A stretch of 64,000 bases of DNA from Lumbricus rubellus (GCA_945859605.1 OX243824.1:3680759-3744758); one strand, 5' to 3'. Shown: positions 21,151 to 32,070, numbered from the stretch's first letter. Notes: generated by a model from the letters alone, not told the origin. Made by a program: numbers and translations.

Positions 21151-21308
21151 ATTCCACAGCGGGAAGTGCTGACATATTAGACACAGGGCCTATTACTTCC
21201 GTGGGTCATATATAATATTCGTCTGCATTTGTTTATTTACGTGTTTGCTTCTTTGTCACAAATTATAATTATTTTAGTTAATAGTCTTTGTTCGTAAAGC
21301 GCAAACTA
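21151..21308 (-). ncRNA. Candidate F1 small RNA
   Basis: Minus strand: CCCACGGAAGTAATAGGCC, CTGTGTCTAATATGTCAGC, ACTTCCCGCTGTGG. GGAAGT pairs with ACTTCC and CCAC with GTGG. The loop starts 174 nt from ACACC, the same as in the next copy. Confidence 0.5.
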
Positions 21309-21330
21309 CCACAAAATATTGCTCTACATT

Positions 21331-21367
21331 GTTATAGATTTATTATAGAAAGATATAAAGGTGTCTA
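21331..21367 (-). promoter_or_regulatory. snRNA-type promoter, F1 class
   Basis: Leftward TAGACACCTTTATATC with A at 21364, TATAACAATG at 21336, spacing 28. Confidence 0.55.
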
Positions 21368-21477
21368 TTGTTTGCAACCATAATAATTTGTTATAATTAT
21401 GACAAGAAGGTTCAACTTGGTTTAGAACTGAAAAGAGTAGCAGTTAACTCTATGCAGATGTAGAACTGACTTTAATT

Positions 21478-21634
21478 TTCCACAGCGGGAAATGCTGACA
21501 TAGTAGACACAGGGCCTGCTACTTTCGTGGGTCATAATGTACTTCTGCATATTGTTTTATTTTTTCGTGTTTGCTTCTTTATTAATGTTCTTTGTCACGA
21601 ATTGCAAAAGTCTTACTTCATCAAATGTTGCAAT
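21478..21634 (-). ncRNA. Candidate F1 small RNA
   Basis: Minus strand: CCCACGAAAGTAGCAGGCC, CTGTGTCTACTATGTCAGC, ATTTCCCGCTGTGG. This is a diverged sister of the 21151 copy, with loop and spacing (174 nt) kept. Confidence 0.5.
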
Positions 21635-21654
21635 TTTCAGATAAATAATGCTAC

Positions 21655-21693
21655 AAAATATAGCTTAAGTAGTAATTGTTTTTAAGGTGTTTA
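21655..21693 (-). promoter_or_regulatory. snRNA-type promoter, F1 class
   Basis: Leftward TAAACACCTTAAAAACAATT with A at 21690, TATATTTTG at 21662, spacing 28. Confidence 0.55.
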
Positions 21694-21759
21694 ATAGTGA
21701 AATTATTTTTATATTTGTGACAAGAAGATTCGACTTGGTGCAGCAACACAGGCGCTCGC

Positions 21760-21796
21760 GTTGTCCATGCGTTCGAGTTGCATAGGCATGCGCAAC
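21760..21796. other. F5 hairpin
   Basis: GTTGTCCATG and CATGCGCAAC pair with one mismatch around GCGTTCGAGTTGCATAGG. GAGTGCCGCCCACAGATTT follows. Confidence 0.4.
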
Positions 21797-22416
21797 TTAA
21801 TTCAACCGAGTGCCGCCCACAGATTTCTAGAACGGCTGAGTCAGGAGCCTGAAGCGAGTTGCGGGCTAATTTTGTGAAAATTCATTTGCTCCATAAATTG
21901 ATACAAGACTAATTTCATTCACAATTTGAAGGAATAACTGGTTAAACAAATGATGATGATTATGTTACGAAAATCTAGTAATTACTAAGCTAAAACCTAC
22001 TAACAGTCCAAGACAATAGAATTTAGAAATTTGCGTCAATTAATTAGATATAGTTACAAAATTGAAAAGACAGATTAAAAGTTCTATTGAGCAGGGCATG
22101 CTGCTAAAAAGGCATGCATGGGGATAGATCAAAGGTCTCCGAAAGTCCGGGCTTATCATGCGAGATTTATGTTGCCCTGGTGTAGCGTGATCCAGCAATA
22201 TCGCAGTGCAAGCCATTCTTTTGCGTCGAAAACAAATGATGGAGATAATGACGGAGTTTGATTGAATAGGAAAATCGACTGAACCTGAAAATCATTTATT
22301 ATTAAATCAATGGTTTGAGCGGTAGCCTTAAACACATTCGAACAGTGAAACATTCTTATAATACATGTAGTTATTACAAGGAATGTGTGTTCCAGCGTCT
22401 ACAACGAATGCACTTA

Positions 22417-22455
22417 TTAAACACCCTTCATTTAAGAGAAGTAAATGCTATACAA
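22417..22455 (+). promoter_or_regulatory. snRNA-type promoter, F2 class
   Basis: AAACACCCTTCATTTAAG with A at 22421, TATACAAG at 22449, spacing 28. Confidence 0.55.
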
Positions 22456-22475
22456 GTTTGTTGAATCGCAAGCCA

Positions 22476-22655
22476 TTAGATTTGACTCTCTAACACGATT
22501 TCGTCGCTCTTTCTCTGCATCATGGGCTGCCTCCCAGACGTAAGACTATTCACATCTTGGAGCTCACCATTTCCATTGTTTGGTCGCCGCTTCAATGAGC
22601 GTTCTATATATCCATTTGTCATCAGCCTACTCAGCATCATATGAGGCAGCAGCAG
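22476..22655 (+). ncRNA. Candidate F2 small RNA
   Basis: CTTTCTCTGCATCATGGGCT, GCCTCCCAGACG, TTCACATCTTGGAGCTCACC, CATTTGTCATCAGCC and AGCATCATATGAGGCAGC. GCTGCCTC and GAGGCAGC, about 110 nt apart, are perfect complements, as in the 13.1-kb copy. Confidence 0.4.
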
Positions 22656-23009
22656 GAAATTGAGTGGCAGTCTAGCTACATGTGCGGTAGGTCAACTTTG
22701 GTTCGGCAGATGGACCTGGCAACAACTACCGTCTATACATAGCAATACCATCAAATGGTCGATTTCCGCAGATCATAATATTCTTCTGCATAACGCTTTT
22801 TTCAAATTTTTATTGTTTTATAATCAATTAAAAAAAGATAACGACCTTTAGATTAAGACACCAGAAAAAGAAGTCACTCAATCCGTGGCTGTATGTGCCA
22901 TTCAATTCTATTCAAATCATTTATTGTAGCCATCAACTTACAGTTAGTCATAGTAGCTTCACATAACTACTTTGCACTCCTATTGAAAAAAAATCAAAGA
23001 ACATAAATG

Positions 23010-23178
23010 TTTTGAGGCGGGAGTTATTGCCAAAGTAGACATAGGGTTTGCTTCCACTGGCCATAATATGCTTCTTCACAATTATTATTTTTCCTTTGTT
23101 TATTTTTTATGATTCTTGTCAATGAAAGACCACAGTCTTTTTGGTCAGGTCCCCAGAGAGGTAGCATTACGTAAGTCG
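23010..23178 (-). ncRNA. Candidate F1 small RNA
   Basis: Minus strand: GCCAGTGGAAGCAAACCCTA, TGTCTACTTTGGCAATAAC, TCCCGCC. The loop lies about 186 nt from ACACC. GGAAGC pairs poorly with AACTCC in this copy. Confidence 0.35.
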
Positions 23179-23198
23179 AAAAAACTAATGAAACCTAG

Positions 23199-23237
23199 AT
23201 TATATATTATGCTTAATATATGATACAAAGGTGTTTT
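23199..23237 (-). promoter_or_regulatory. snRNA-type promoter, F1 class
   Basis: Leftward AACACCTTTGTATC with A at 23234, TATATAATC at 23206, spacing 28. GTTGTCCATGGG lies upstream near 23300. Confidence 0.5.
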
Positions 23238-23329
23238 AAATTTGTCGTTTACTTATGACACGAAGATTAGCAAACACAAGCGTTCGCGTTGTCCATGGGT
23301 TTTTGCTGTACATGATCATCCTCTCCGAA

Positions 23330-23700
23330 ATTCTGCAACCGCTCCTTAGTCTACGCTGCACCAGTTCTTTGGAACGGACTCCCAGCATACTTCCTCATGT
23401 TCGCCCATCCTCCTATCTCCCCAATCTCCCCTCCAAATTTAACCTCTCCTCCGCTTGCTTTCACCTCTGCTGCTTTCCATTCACGACTGAAAACCGAAAT
23501 CTTCGAGCTATCCTATCCAGATTCCAATCAGTTTTCATCACCAAACTGCCACCATCACCGACAACCACCGTAGCACCACGCCGTCTCCTCGGCTTGACCT
23601 ACCCGAATTTTGACCTGGCAAAACGAAAAAGGCAGCTCTGGCTATTGCGGACTTGATTTGATATAGCGCTGGTGACTAAGCTGGTCTCCCTGACGTGGCT
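23330..23700 (+). pseudogene. CR1-like LINE C-terminal fragment
   Basis: Frame reads LVYAAPVLWNGLPAYF and later HSRLKTEIFEL, the conserved PxLWNxLP and LKTxLF end of CR1-group LINE ORFs. The tail has GATATAGCGCTGG. A (CATTA)n-like repeat follows at 23728. Confidence 0.65.
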
Positions 23701-23727
23701 TTTGTGGGTGCTGAGAAATTCTAGAAG

Positions 23728-23790
23728 ATTTACATTACATTACATTACACTACAGTACAGTACAGTACATTACATTACATTGTATTACAT
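23728..23790. repeat. (CATTA)n-like microsatellite
   Basis: ACATTACATTACATTACAC with some CAGTA units. It is probably the tail of the adjacent LINE. Confidence 0.8.
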
Positions 23791-23835
23791 ATGGGATGTG
23801 TTAGGCTGCGACCGAAATAAAATATTAAACGAACA

Positions 23836-23892
23836 GAAATAATTTGCGGCGGAAGGTATTGCCATGCTAGACATTGGACCTGTTTCCGAAGG
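23836..23892 (-). ncRNA. F1 hairpin without a near promoter
   Basis: Minus strand: ACCTTCGGAAACAGGTCC, AATGTCTAGCATGGCAAT, ACCTTCCGCCGC. CGGAA pairs with TTCCG and GGT with ACC, a different stem from the 21.2-kb copy. The nearest leftward core (24342) is about 450 bp away, so this may be an orphan. Confidence 0.35.
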
Positions 23893-24304
23893 TCACGTTG
23901 TTGCTCCTCGAACTCTTTTTTAATAATTTATTTTCACATGTTTTTTCCCTTTATAATTCTTGGCAATGAACGGTCAAGGCCGATTGGTGACGCATCAAGT
24001 AGGTTATTGAAGTAGTATAATAAACTACAGCGAGAATATTAAAATATATGAAACGTATTAAATAAGAGCAAGACAATGATATAAATATAAAAATCATGTC
24101 ATGGTCAAAGGTACTCAGGGCCGGGCATGGCCCCCGTGGGTTGTAAGTTGCCCGCCTATGGTGTAGCAAGACACAGCAATGATATCGTCCTGCAGTTACG
24201 GACCTTTCTTCTTACTTTTCCTACGTCATAAAAGACTTGGACACGACACGTGAAGTGGGGAAATTGGTACTACATGTATATTGAAATGACCATGAGTAAT
24301 AATA

Positions 24305-24345
24305 CACATACATAGAGTGAAATGCAACAGATATAAAGGTGTTGT
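24305..24345 (-). promoter_or_regulatory. snRNA-type promoter, weak TATA
   Basis: Leftward CAACACCTTTATATC with A at 24342. TATGTATG at 24314 is 28 bp on but a poor TATA. Upstream GCGACATCTTGCGTTGACG is shared with 31.9 and 59.7 kb. Confidence 0.4.
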
Positions 24346-24419
24346 GCAACTAGTTTAATTTCTTCTGCACAAAATAATCGCTGAATTAGCGACATCTTGC
24401 GTTGACGTCGACCGCTCTT

Positions 24420-24925
24420 AAAAGACAGCAGAGTGAGCAGACACGTTTAACAGGACTGCCGTTTGACCCCTCAGTCTTTCTTAAAGCCCCATAATAAAGT
24501 CTACATTACACACACAAACCAAATTCCAAGTAAATCATAGTCCAAACCCCAGTTGTTTTTCCACAATTCTCATATTGCATTAAGCCATCACCCAGCATCG
24601 AGTAATTTATTAGTACTGTATAATTCTTTGCATTTTAAGTCACGTGAACTTCGCAATCCTCCATTTGATAGTCTGAGGCCAGGGAAAGAGTAATTGTCAA
24701 AGATGAGAGAACTACTGAGAGGAAAAACAAACCTAAGGGAATCTGAAGAAAGGGATAACGAGGACACTCGTGTGGAACGTTGGTGCAGTAGAGGAGGTCA
24801 GATACTTAACTATAGATGGAATTAAAAAGCATTGGATTCAAAAGAGGACATGGAATGGAATGAAGAAAATCAGCTGCATGGGTGGAACATCGAGCAGATG
24901 AAGAAGTGATTATATTTTTTGGTGA
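24420..24925. other. No gene recognised
   Basis: AT-rich spacer before a LINE tail. No ORF above background and no family block. Confidence 0.25.
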
Positions 24926-24929
24926 AGAA

Positions 24930-25225
24930 ATAAATCTTATTCACACAATGAATGCAAGTGGATAGGACAGACGATGATAAAAGAGTCCTCTTGGTTCCTT
25001 TTGCTCGTACTGCTACCATGAAGAATCGAGCCTTTTCTGTGGTTGGTCCAGTGGTCTGGAATAGCCTTCCTTTTGAGCTGCGTATACATCCTAGGACTCT
25101 ACCAAGATCGTTTCTTACTAAACTTAAAACTGTTCTTTTTAGGCGCGCTAGAGTCGGGAGCGCCTCTGGGTAGATTCTTATATTTGAAGGAGCGCTATAT
25201 AAATGTCCGAATGAATGATGATGGA
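24930..25225 (+). pseudogene. CR1-like LINE C-terminus and 3' tail
   Basis: Encodes RTATMKNRAFSVVGPVVWNS, LPFELR and RSFLTKLKTVLFRRA, the CR1-type C-terminus. The tail is GGGAGCGCCTCTGGGTAGA and GGAGCGCTATATAAATG. It shows that the GCGCC...GCGCTATATAA repeats in this window are LINE 3' ends. Confidence 0.8.
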
Positions 25226-25432
25226 TGACTTGTTCATATATTAAGAACGGTCGTCAAAAGAAACATGAAGTAGATGCGTACAAGATGAAGACCAATACAT
25301 CTGACGTTGGATTTGATGTTGATAAATCGATGCGAAAATATTAAGGAAGATTCACAACACGGAGAGGAATGGAAACACAGACTTAAGAGAGCGACTTGAC
25401 TGGCCATGCGAAATAATGTGACGCGTCCTACG

Positions 25433-25473
25433 CTTATATAATGCAAACTAATTTTGCTTTAAGGGTGTGTTAG
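25433..25473 (-). promoter_or_regulatory. snRNA-type promoter
   Basis: Leftward TAACACACCCTTAAAGC with A of ACACC at 25468, TATATAAGCG at 25440, spacing 28. GAGCGCATTTTCTAAC upstream is shared with the promoter at 26326. Confidence 0.55.
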
Positions 25474-25799
25474 AAAATGCGCTCGGCGAAGTCCCAACAT
25501 ACACAATCAATTTATTGGAGCCGATTTATACCATTTTAAACGTGTATGGGCAACCGCTCGAACCAATGATGCTATTACTAAGGCCTATTGACTTTGTCGT
25601 TCTTTTAATAAACCTCCGTTCTTGTGGTCCTGCGCCCAGTTCTGAGACTCAAGGATCCTATCTTCCAAACAGAGTTAATTGCAACTTCACCTCAACTGGC
25701 TTAAATAAGCAAAATTATCTCAACAAAGTTTACTCGCAATACAATCACATTCATAGTTTTTTTCATTATTTAGTATTAGTTGCGCAATAATAGTCTGAA

Positions 25800-26160
25800 C
25801 TGTCAATGGTAGGATTCGTTGTTTTTATGGGATTTATTTCCTTCACTAAAATCAGCCACCAAATATTAAATTTATATAGCCTCAAGATATCAGCTGATTA
25901 GGTGTCCAAGAACGTTTAACGTTACATATTATATCTGCTGGAAGGATTGAAACGACTGGAGAGGCATTAGGCCTACATCTAACTGATTAACTTTGACGAT
26001 CTGATATATGTTGGTCGAAAGAAACCCTGTTAGCGTCCGTAGATAGGTCGATACGAAAAGGCTAAGGAAGATGCACAACATGGAAAGGAATGGCAACACA
26101 GACAGTGACCGACTTTACACATAGTTATAAAATAATTACGCGTACCTGAGGCAAGGTGGC
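25800..26160. other. No gene recognised
   Basis: Spacer with GAAAGGAATGGCAACACAGA, which has a relative near 25370, so a local duplication of about 100 bp is likely. Confidence 0.3.
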
Positions 26161-26211
26161 ATGGCAATAATTCTTATGGACACGTCTTAGTCTATTGCAA
26201 CAAGGAGGAGG

Positions 26212-26305
26212 ATTCCAATTTGACCAGAGTCTATGACAACAGAGGCCGTTACCCTGGACAGAAATTTGCTCGGCATATTACAGCACTTATGAGCGAGGTA
26301 CTAGT
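26212..26305 (-). ncRNA. Candidate F4 snRNA-like gene
   Basis: Minus strand: AGTGCTGTAATATGCCGAGC, AAATTTCTG, TCCAGGGTAACGGCCTCTG, TTGTCATAGACTCTGG, TCAAATTGG. Stem CCAGGGT with ACTCTGG (one G.T pair). The loop starts 116 nt from ACACC of the promoter at 26326. Confidence 0.55.
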
Positions 26306-26325
26306 CCAATAATTGTCGCGGCTCA

Positions 26326-26366
26326 GGCTTATATTTTACGGACTGACATTGCTTCAAGGGTGTGTT
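26326..26366 (-). promoter_or_regulatory. snRNA-type promoter, F4 class
   Basis: Leftward ACACCCTTGAAGC with A at 26363, AATATAAGCC with TATAA at 26333, spacing 28-30. Confidence 0.5.
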
Positions 26367-26438
26367 AGAGAATGCGCTCTATAGCTAGTCTCCAGCTTGT
26401 TCAATCCAGTCCATGCAGTGGCTTTGTTTTTTGTATGC

Positions 26439-26655
26439 GCACTTGTTAAAACGCCTCTTCCCGCTCTCAAACGCTACACAGAGGCGCTCCCGACTACAGC
26501 GCGGACACTGCATCGGAGTTTCACGCCGAAGCGCTGAGCAACTGCAAGTGAAGGACTTGCCCAAGGTTCATACGCGGCAAGGTGGATTCGAACCTCGAAC
26601 CTTCCGGCTCCAAGGCAACGGCGCCACCACTACTGTCACGACCGCGCCCCACAAA
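26439..26655 (-). mobile_element. tRNA-derived SINE A
   Basis: Same layout as the 14.1-kb copy: reversed B box GGATTCGAACCTCGAACC, GTTTCACGCCGAAGCGCTG, and CTACACAGAGGCGCTCCCG. The tRNA-like end faces right and finishes at GCGCCCCACAA. Confidence 0.85.
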
Positions 26656-26659
26656 CGAT

Positions 26660-27700
26660 AATATTGCTATGACCTGTTGACTTTGTTATTCTTTTAATCT
26701 TATGTACCCGGTACTCAAATGCAGCACAATATTTACATATTATGTTCTCAATAATACAGAGGAATTAATATGAGGTCACTGATACTTCATGATAATTTCT
26801 CATAACATTATCGTCAAACGCCGATCTTAAAAAAACCTTTTATTGATGTTACTTTTAGGCTATATATAAAAATAACTTGAAACGTAGATAGTATCTTCCT
26901 AATTAGTGGTCCAAAAGATTCAATGCACTAAACGGATAAAACAACGTTGATCTCTGTAACCTCATTATGTAGATATACCACTACTGAGAATACGAATCAG
27001 TTCGTAAACATAATTCTCTAATAGGCAAGCGTCACTAAAATAAAACATCGCAAACAAGATGAAGTACATAAAAAAATAACTTCTGTCTACACTCTACAGT
27101 ATCGGTTCTTTTTGTCAAAAACTTTAGGATCCATCCATCCAACCAAACTTCTTACATCCGCTTCCTCAAATAGGACTTAATATCCAGCCTGGGATAAAAA
27201 AAATGAACGTCGCCAGTTGTAGCAGGCTAAAAGTCATGGTGAATGCGCATGCGTGAACCGGTTGCGTTAAACACGCAGATAGCAAAAATAGATAAAGACG
27301 GTAGGTAATTATCGTTCCATTGAAAAAAATACAAAGTTCAGCGGTCTAGAGCCGATGACGTCGTTTTGGCGCTGCTTGATTCGGAATAATTTTTTATTAG
27401 GTTTATTATTATGTGCCTCATAAAGGTTCACCCTACAAGAGGTGATTTATAAACGTTTAGTTGCACTACAATTCAATACGATTTAAAACCTAATAGGACA
27501 GGCACATAATTCTAAATTCTATAGCGTAGAACAGTACTGTAGTCAATAGGGTAATTAGTTTTTCATCGTGAAATTATCCTAATTTATTTTGACGATTATA
27601 AAATCCATCTTCACATCGCCCAACGGTGTCGTTGCTATGTCAAACTGCCGAGCGCAGTAATGATTTTAAGTCAATCAAAACCCAATTTAGATAAATCAGT
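26660..27700. other. No gene recognised, about 1 kb
   Basis: AT-rich sequence with no repeat, promoter or ORF that I can support. GATCCATCCATCC near 27130 is the word that follows F4 hairpins, but no F4 hairpin is beside it. Confidence 0.3.
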
Positions 27701-27710
27701 AGGATTGTTG

Positions 27711-27835
27711 GCAACGAAGGGAGGGAGAGATGGAGGGAGAGACGGACGGACGGACGGTCGGAAAGACGGACGGACGGGTTGACCGGAAACGGCCGAATCC
27801 TAAAATTCCCGGGCAACGCCGGGTACCCCAGCTAG
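27711..27835 (+). mobile_element. Possible Helitron 3' end
   Basis: A GACG-rich simple repeat (27715-27780) is followed by CCCGGGCAACGCCGGG, which folds as a GC hairpin, and eight bases later by CTAG before T. A hairpin plus CTRR is the Helitron terminus rule. The 5' end was not found. Confidence 0.4.
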
Positions 27836-27937
27836 TTGCTAAACAACTTGCATTTTCGTAGCATATAAATACGGCAACTTTTATTCTTCCGTCATATGAG
27901 TGCTGCAGACGATGACTTTTTACAAGTTCCCAAATAT

Positions 27938-27977
27938 TAGACACCTTTAAATTTATTGTCTCTGAAATTTTATAAAA
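27938..27977 (+). promoter_or_regulatory. snRNA-type promoter
   Basis: TTAGACACCTTTAAATT with A at 27941, TTTATAAAAA at 27969, spacing 28-30. Confidence 0.5.
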
Positions 27978-28164
27978 AATATTTCGTTCAGTTTTACGTT
28001 TGCTTCGCCGAAATCGAGATTTCTGTATAGTTTACTAAAAGAAGACTTTAAAGCAATAACCACCTGAAAATGAGAAAAAACCATGCTGAAAAAGTTCATT
28101 ACCCACCGAAGTAGGCCTTATGTCTTGTATGGCAGCATACTCCACCTCAGAAGATTTCTTTTAA

Positions 28165-28440
<276 letters not shown>

Positions 28441-28544
28441 ATTCCATTAAAAACAGAGTACTACAGCCTCGTCGAGCCAAGGCATGTGATGGCGTCGAAT
28501 CGCTGTACTGTGACAGATATCTTCTGGAACAGAAAGCTGGTGAT

Positions 28545-28700
28545 TCAATCTGGAACGGCCTCCCTGTTAGCCTACACTGCGCTTAATTATAATCCCAAAT
28601 GTAACTCAACTCTTGCTTCTTAAGAACCTCAAAACTGTCTTTTTTCGCCGTGGTTGGTCCGGAAGCGCTTCTGAGTAGCGCTAAACAAATTTCGAAATAA
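28545..28700 (+). mobile_element. CR1-like LINE tail fragment
   Basis: ATCTGGAACGGCCTCCCTG (the WNxLP region), CCTCAAAACTGTCTTTTTTC and GGAAGCGCTTCTGAGTAGCG. Only the last part of the ORF and the 3' end remain. Confidence 0.6.
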
Positions 28701-28719
28701 ACAAACAGAGATCACTAGC

Positions 28720-28990
28720 GACGGCTTCCGTTTCATTATGTTCTCTTTTCAAATGGTCCATTTCGGTTTCTTAATCATCCGCTTCCACAAATTCTTGTTT
28801 AATTTCCATGCTATATTTTTCTCTCTTTCATACATAATATAGACGTCTGTTTGCCTGTCCCACTTTTGACACCAAAGGCCGTTGACAATACAAAGAATAA
28901 AATTTATTAATCTTTTATCATCCAATCAAGACCATCAGAATTATTTTTAGCAAGAAATCCATTATGACTACAGTTCGTGCAAAATTTGAA
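28720..28990. other. No gene recognised
   Basis: AT-rich spacer between a LINE tail and the next promoter. No family block. Confidence 0.25.
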
Positions 28991-28991
28991 A

Positions 28992-29029
28992 CTAAATAAT
29001 AACAGAAATAACCGTGTTAAAGGTGTCTA
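28992..29029 (-). promoter_or_regulatory. snRNA-type promoter, weak TATA
   Basis: Leftward TTAGACACCTTTAACACG with A at 29026. TATTTAG at 28998, spacing 28. Confidence 0.4.
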
Positions 29030-29039
29030 ACATTTTACG

Positions 29040-29870
29040 CATAAAAGCATAAAATTGTTAAGAATTGTTCAGCACCAGACGCGTTGGCAAAGAAATTCGA
29101 TAAGCGATTGAATGGAAATACTAGATGGATATAAATGTTCTGCGCCGGAAGTAATTGCAATTATAGTTTACAGGTATATCATACGATGTTTGAAATACCT
29201 GAACAATTAATGCTGAGAACAAAAGAGTATGCTACTTCATAGCAAATGTCGGTTAGTATCGGGATTATGGTTGGTACAGTCGTAAGAAGGCATAGTAAAC
29301 CACCGTTCACGGCATTAGTCGAACCTGGACTGTTTGTAGCGTTAAAGCCTGCCTTGACAAAACGGAATTCAAGTGTAGAGCTGTAATATGTTTTGATAGA
29401 ATAGATTCGACATTGGATCCGCCGTGCATATTCAGGCGTCATAGAGTAACCTAGTTCTGTTTTCCTTACGACTAATCAAATGTGGAGGACCCATCGTTAA
29501 ACTAAAACTTATCATATGCAGCCTTAAATAAACTGTAATAAATTAACATAAGTATGCAACACATAAAGTGAGTAAAGAAAAAAGACAAAGCAACAGGAAT
29601 GAACATTAATTAAGACTATAGGGAAACAATGGAGAAGAAAAAAACTGAAACAGTCAATGCAGAGTGGAATAATGATTTATTTTAAAAAGAGAACACATAC
29701 TTAAGTTCTATGATAGCAAGATGTTGTCAATTCCGCCAGACTGCAGCAGTATAACGACGCTGTTAATAATCTTTGATTCGAGTAACTTTATGTTATAAGT
29801 CAAAGGTTCCGACATCCGTCAGATACAATCATTTCCTTCAACAGTTACTATCAATTTTGTAACGTTATGT
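29040..29870. other. No gene recognised
   Basis: A partial F1-like word (TGCGCCGGAAGTAATTGCAA at 29140) is the only family signal. An 87-codon minus frame has no recognisable motif. Confidence 0.3.
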
Positions 29871-29876
29871 TTTTCT

Positions 29877-29914
29877 TAGACACCTTATAATCGTATATTA
29901 TATAGCTATAAAAA
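29877..29914 (+). promoter_or_regulatory. snRNA-type promoter
   Basis: TTAGACACCTTATAATCG with A at 29880, TATAAAAAG at 29907, spacing 27. Confidence 0.5.
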
Positions 29915-30249
29915 GATCACTTCGCTAACCTTTTTTAACTTTGCGGTCGTCCATATAAATATGTAGAATTTGTAGATATATACGATAATTATGTCATACC
30001 TTGTAGAGTCCCGTGCACGCGCTGTAACCTCTTGCTAGTCTCGCTCGAATCTCTTTGGTACAGTTCACATCTTCGGTGATCAGCGAACCCAGATATGAGA
30101 ATGTGTCTACCTGTTCCAGTATAAGTATTGTTGCCGGAATGGCCTGGATACGTGATCAACTATGAAACGAACATAATGCTATATATTATAATTTATAATT
30201 TAAGACCAGAAATAGATAATTTTATGTTGCCTGAAATCAGACGTACTAT

Positions 30250-30690
30250 AATTTATCAAATTGCGAATTCAATTTGTATAGCGAAACGGACGATGGTCTC
30301 CTCCCGAGTTGCTGCACTTGTTTGGCGATGCCTTATTGATTGTGCTCCATCATACCTGTCTATTCTTTGTCAACCTGTCTCTGACCTTGCAGCCCGTCGA
30401 GCTCTTCGCTCTGCGACAACGAGGGAGCTTTTGGTTCCTCGAGCTCGCAGTTCTACCAGACAGCGCCGGGCCTTTTCTACTGTGGGTCCTGCTATTTGGA
30501 ATGACTCCAACTAACCTTGGGACTTATGCCTAGGCTAAATTCACATGCTTTTTATAAGTCGCTCAAATCATAATTTTTTACCTGTGGCGGGGCTGGGAGC
30601 GCCTCAGAGTAGATTTCTAGAAGAGGTGCTATATAAATTATCGAAATGAATGAATGAATGAATGAACGAATGAATGAATGATACTTCGAT
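30250..30690 (+). pseudogene. CR1-like LINE C-terminus and 3' tail
   Basis: Encodes SRVAALVWRCLIDCAPSYLS, ARRALRSATTRELLVPRARS and RAFSTVGPAIWND, then degenerates. The tail is GGGAGCGCCTCAGAGTAGA and GGTGCTATATAAATT, ending in (GAAT)n. Confidence 0.8.
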
Positions 30691-30744
30691 CCAGCATTGA
30701 AAGTGGGTCAGCGATTTAACAAAGGTGTTATATTAAAAGAAATC

Positions 30745-30920
30745 TTCAGGGGTGGAAGATATTTCCATGCTAGACATAAGACCTCCTTCAGTTGGTAATA
30801 ATCTTCTTCGGCATAATGATTATGTTTTGTGCATTTTCAGATGTCTTCTCATTTTTTTAAGTCTTCGGTAATGAATGACACATGAATTTCTGTTAAGCCA
30901 TCCGAGAAGGAGATGTAACG
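30745..30920 (-). ncRNA. Candidate F1 small RNA
   Basis: Minus strand: CCAACTGAAGGAGGTCTTA, TGTCTAGCATGGAAATATC, TTCCACC. GAAG can pair with CTTC. The loop lies about 193 nt from ACACC. Confidence 0.45.
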
Positions 30921-30940
30921 CTTTCAATGTAACAAAATAT

Positions 30941-30979
30941 TATATATAATTTTGGAAGTGACTGATTTAAAGGTGTCTA
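30941..30979 (-). promoter_or_regulatory. snRNA-type promoter, F1 class
   Basis: Leftward TTAGACACCTTTAAATCAG with A at 30976, TATATATAAT at 30948, spacing 28. GAGTTCCGCCCTAAAATTAT lies upstream near 31127. Confidence 0.6.
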
Positions 30980-31316
30980 AAATTTGAAACTTGTGAAGAC
31001 CTCGTCGTCGCCATACATTTGACGGAACAGGGATTGGAAAAAGAGGAGGAGGAACGATAATTTTTCAAATTGTTTAGCAATCCAGGCTTCGAAGTTATCT
31101 TTGCGTTTGCGTTGCATTTTTAAGTGAGTTCCGCCCTAAAATTATAGGCACGTTCAAGAGATGCATTCTAGTTGCGACGTAATTTTTTTGTGAAGATTAG
31201 ATTGCCTTAGAATATAGTACAAAATATTAATAAAATAAAAATGTTCAGCTCAAATTCTCACCAAGCACTTTCACTCGTTTACTTTTTCCATGTCTGATAA
31301 GCCTTGGCGTTCGGGT

Positions 31317-31773
31317 CAGCGTCGCCACACTGAAAAATTAAAAACAAGTTGTTCGGTCCCAAAAACCCAAGAAAACCCAAGTTGCCCAAATCTTCAAAAA
31401 TTTTCACATTTTTCGTCCCAAAAATTTCTGATGACTTTTTTTAGTCATCCGGCCAAATTTTTCGGAAATTTGTTCCATTATGTTTGCCGTCGAAAAAAAA
31501 GTTGATGACCTTTTTTTAGTCATTTTACCCAAATCTTTAAAAAAAATGGCTACGAATTTCCGGTTCACAAGCAAAAACCCAAGCTTGTGCCCGAAAAACC
31601 CAAGTTTTTTCCGAAAAAAACCCATTCCCAAGTTTGGAAAAAACAAGATTTTTTGTGGCCGAAACCCCCCCCCCAAAAAAAATCCCAATTTCTTCGCAAA
31701 ACACCCCCATTTTCCCAAGTTCGGATAAAAAAGTCCAATATCTTGTGAAAAAACCCAAGGAGTGGCAACGCTG
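31317..31773. mobile_element. hAT-type MITE, copy 1
   Basis: Ends CAGCGTCGCCACAC and GGAGTGGCAACGCTG pair, with near-identical 8-bp flanks GTTCGGGT and TTTCGGGT. The interior is full of AAAACCCAAG and TTTTTTTAGTCAT words. Sister of 49206-49548. Confidence 0.85.
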
Positions 31774-31818
31774 TTTCGGGTCCGGAAACTAAAATTAAAT
31801 GCGCAGTCAGAACCAAAG

Positions 31819-31857
31819 TATACATAGAGCAAGATATATCTTATTTAAAGGTGTCCA
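31819..31857 (-). promoter_or_regulatory. snRNA-type promoter, weak TATA
   Basis: Leftward GACACCTTTAAATAAG with A at 31854, TATGTATAC at 31826, spacing 28. Upstream block shared with 59.7 kb. Confidence 0.45.
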
Positions 31858-31914
31858 TTGATAATTATTTAATTAGTCTAATTTTATGCACCAAAACATT
31901 TGCTTAATCGACGA

Positions 31915-32070
31915 CAATGTCATCTTGCGTTGACGTCGACAGTTCTTTAAAGACATCTTACTTTTAATTTACCCGGAATGTGTAGCTGCCATGCTGGGTT
32001 CTAGGACTTCGAATCAATTCTCAATTTTTACCTTTTATCAACAGAATTGAGCGATTTCAAATAGGTCGTG
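31915..32070. other. Shared upstream block with F8 hairpin
   Basis: CATCTTGCGTTGACGTCGAC, TTTAAAGACATC, GCCATGCTGGGTTCTAGGAC and GAATCAATTCTCAATTTTT recur at 59695-59835. CTCAATT pairs with AATTGAG here, and CAATT with AATTG there, around a loop that ends ATCAACAG. Confidence 0.45.

Noticed and set aside
30721..30735. AAAGGTGTTATATT at 30721 as another leftward promoter
   Set aside because: There is no TATA-like word 25-31 bp to its left.
31404..31832. 142-codon and other Phe/Lys-rich frames
   Set aside because: They are translations of the AAAACCCAAG repeats in the hAT MITE.
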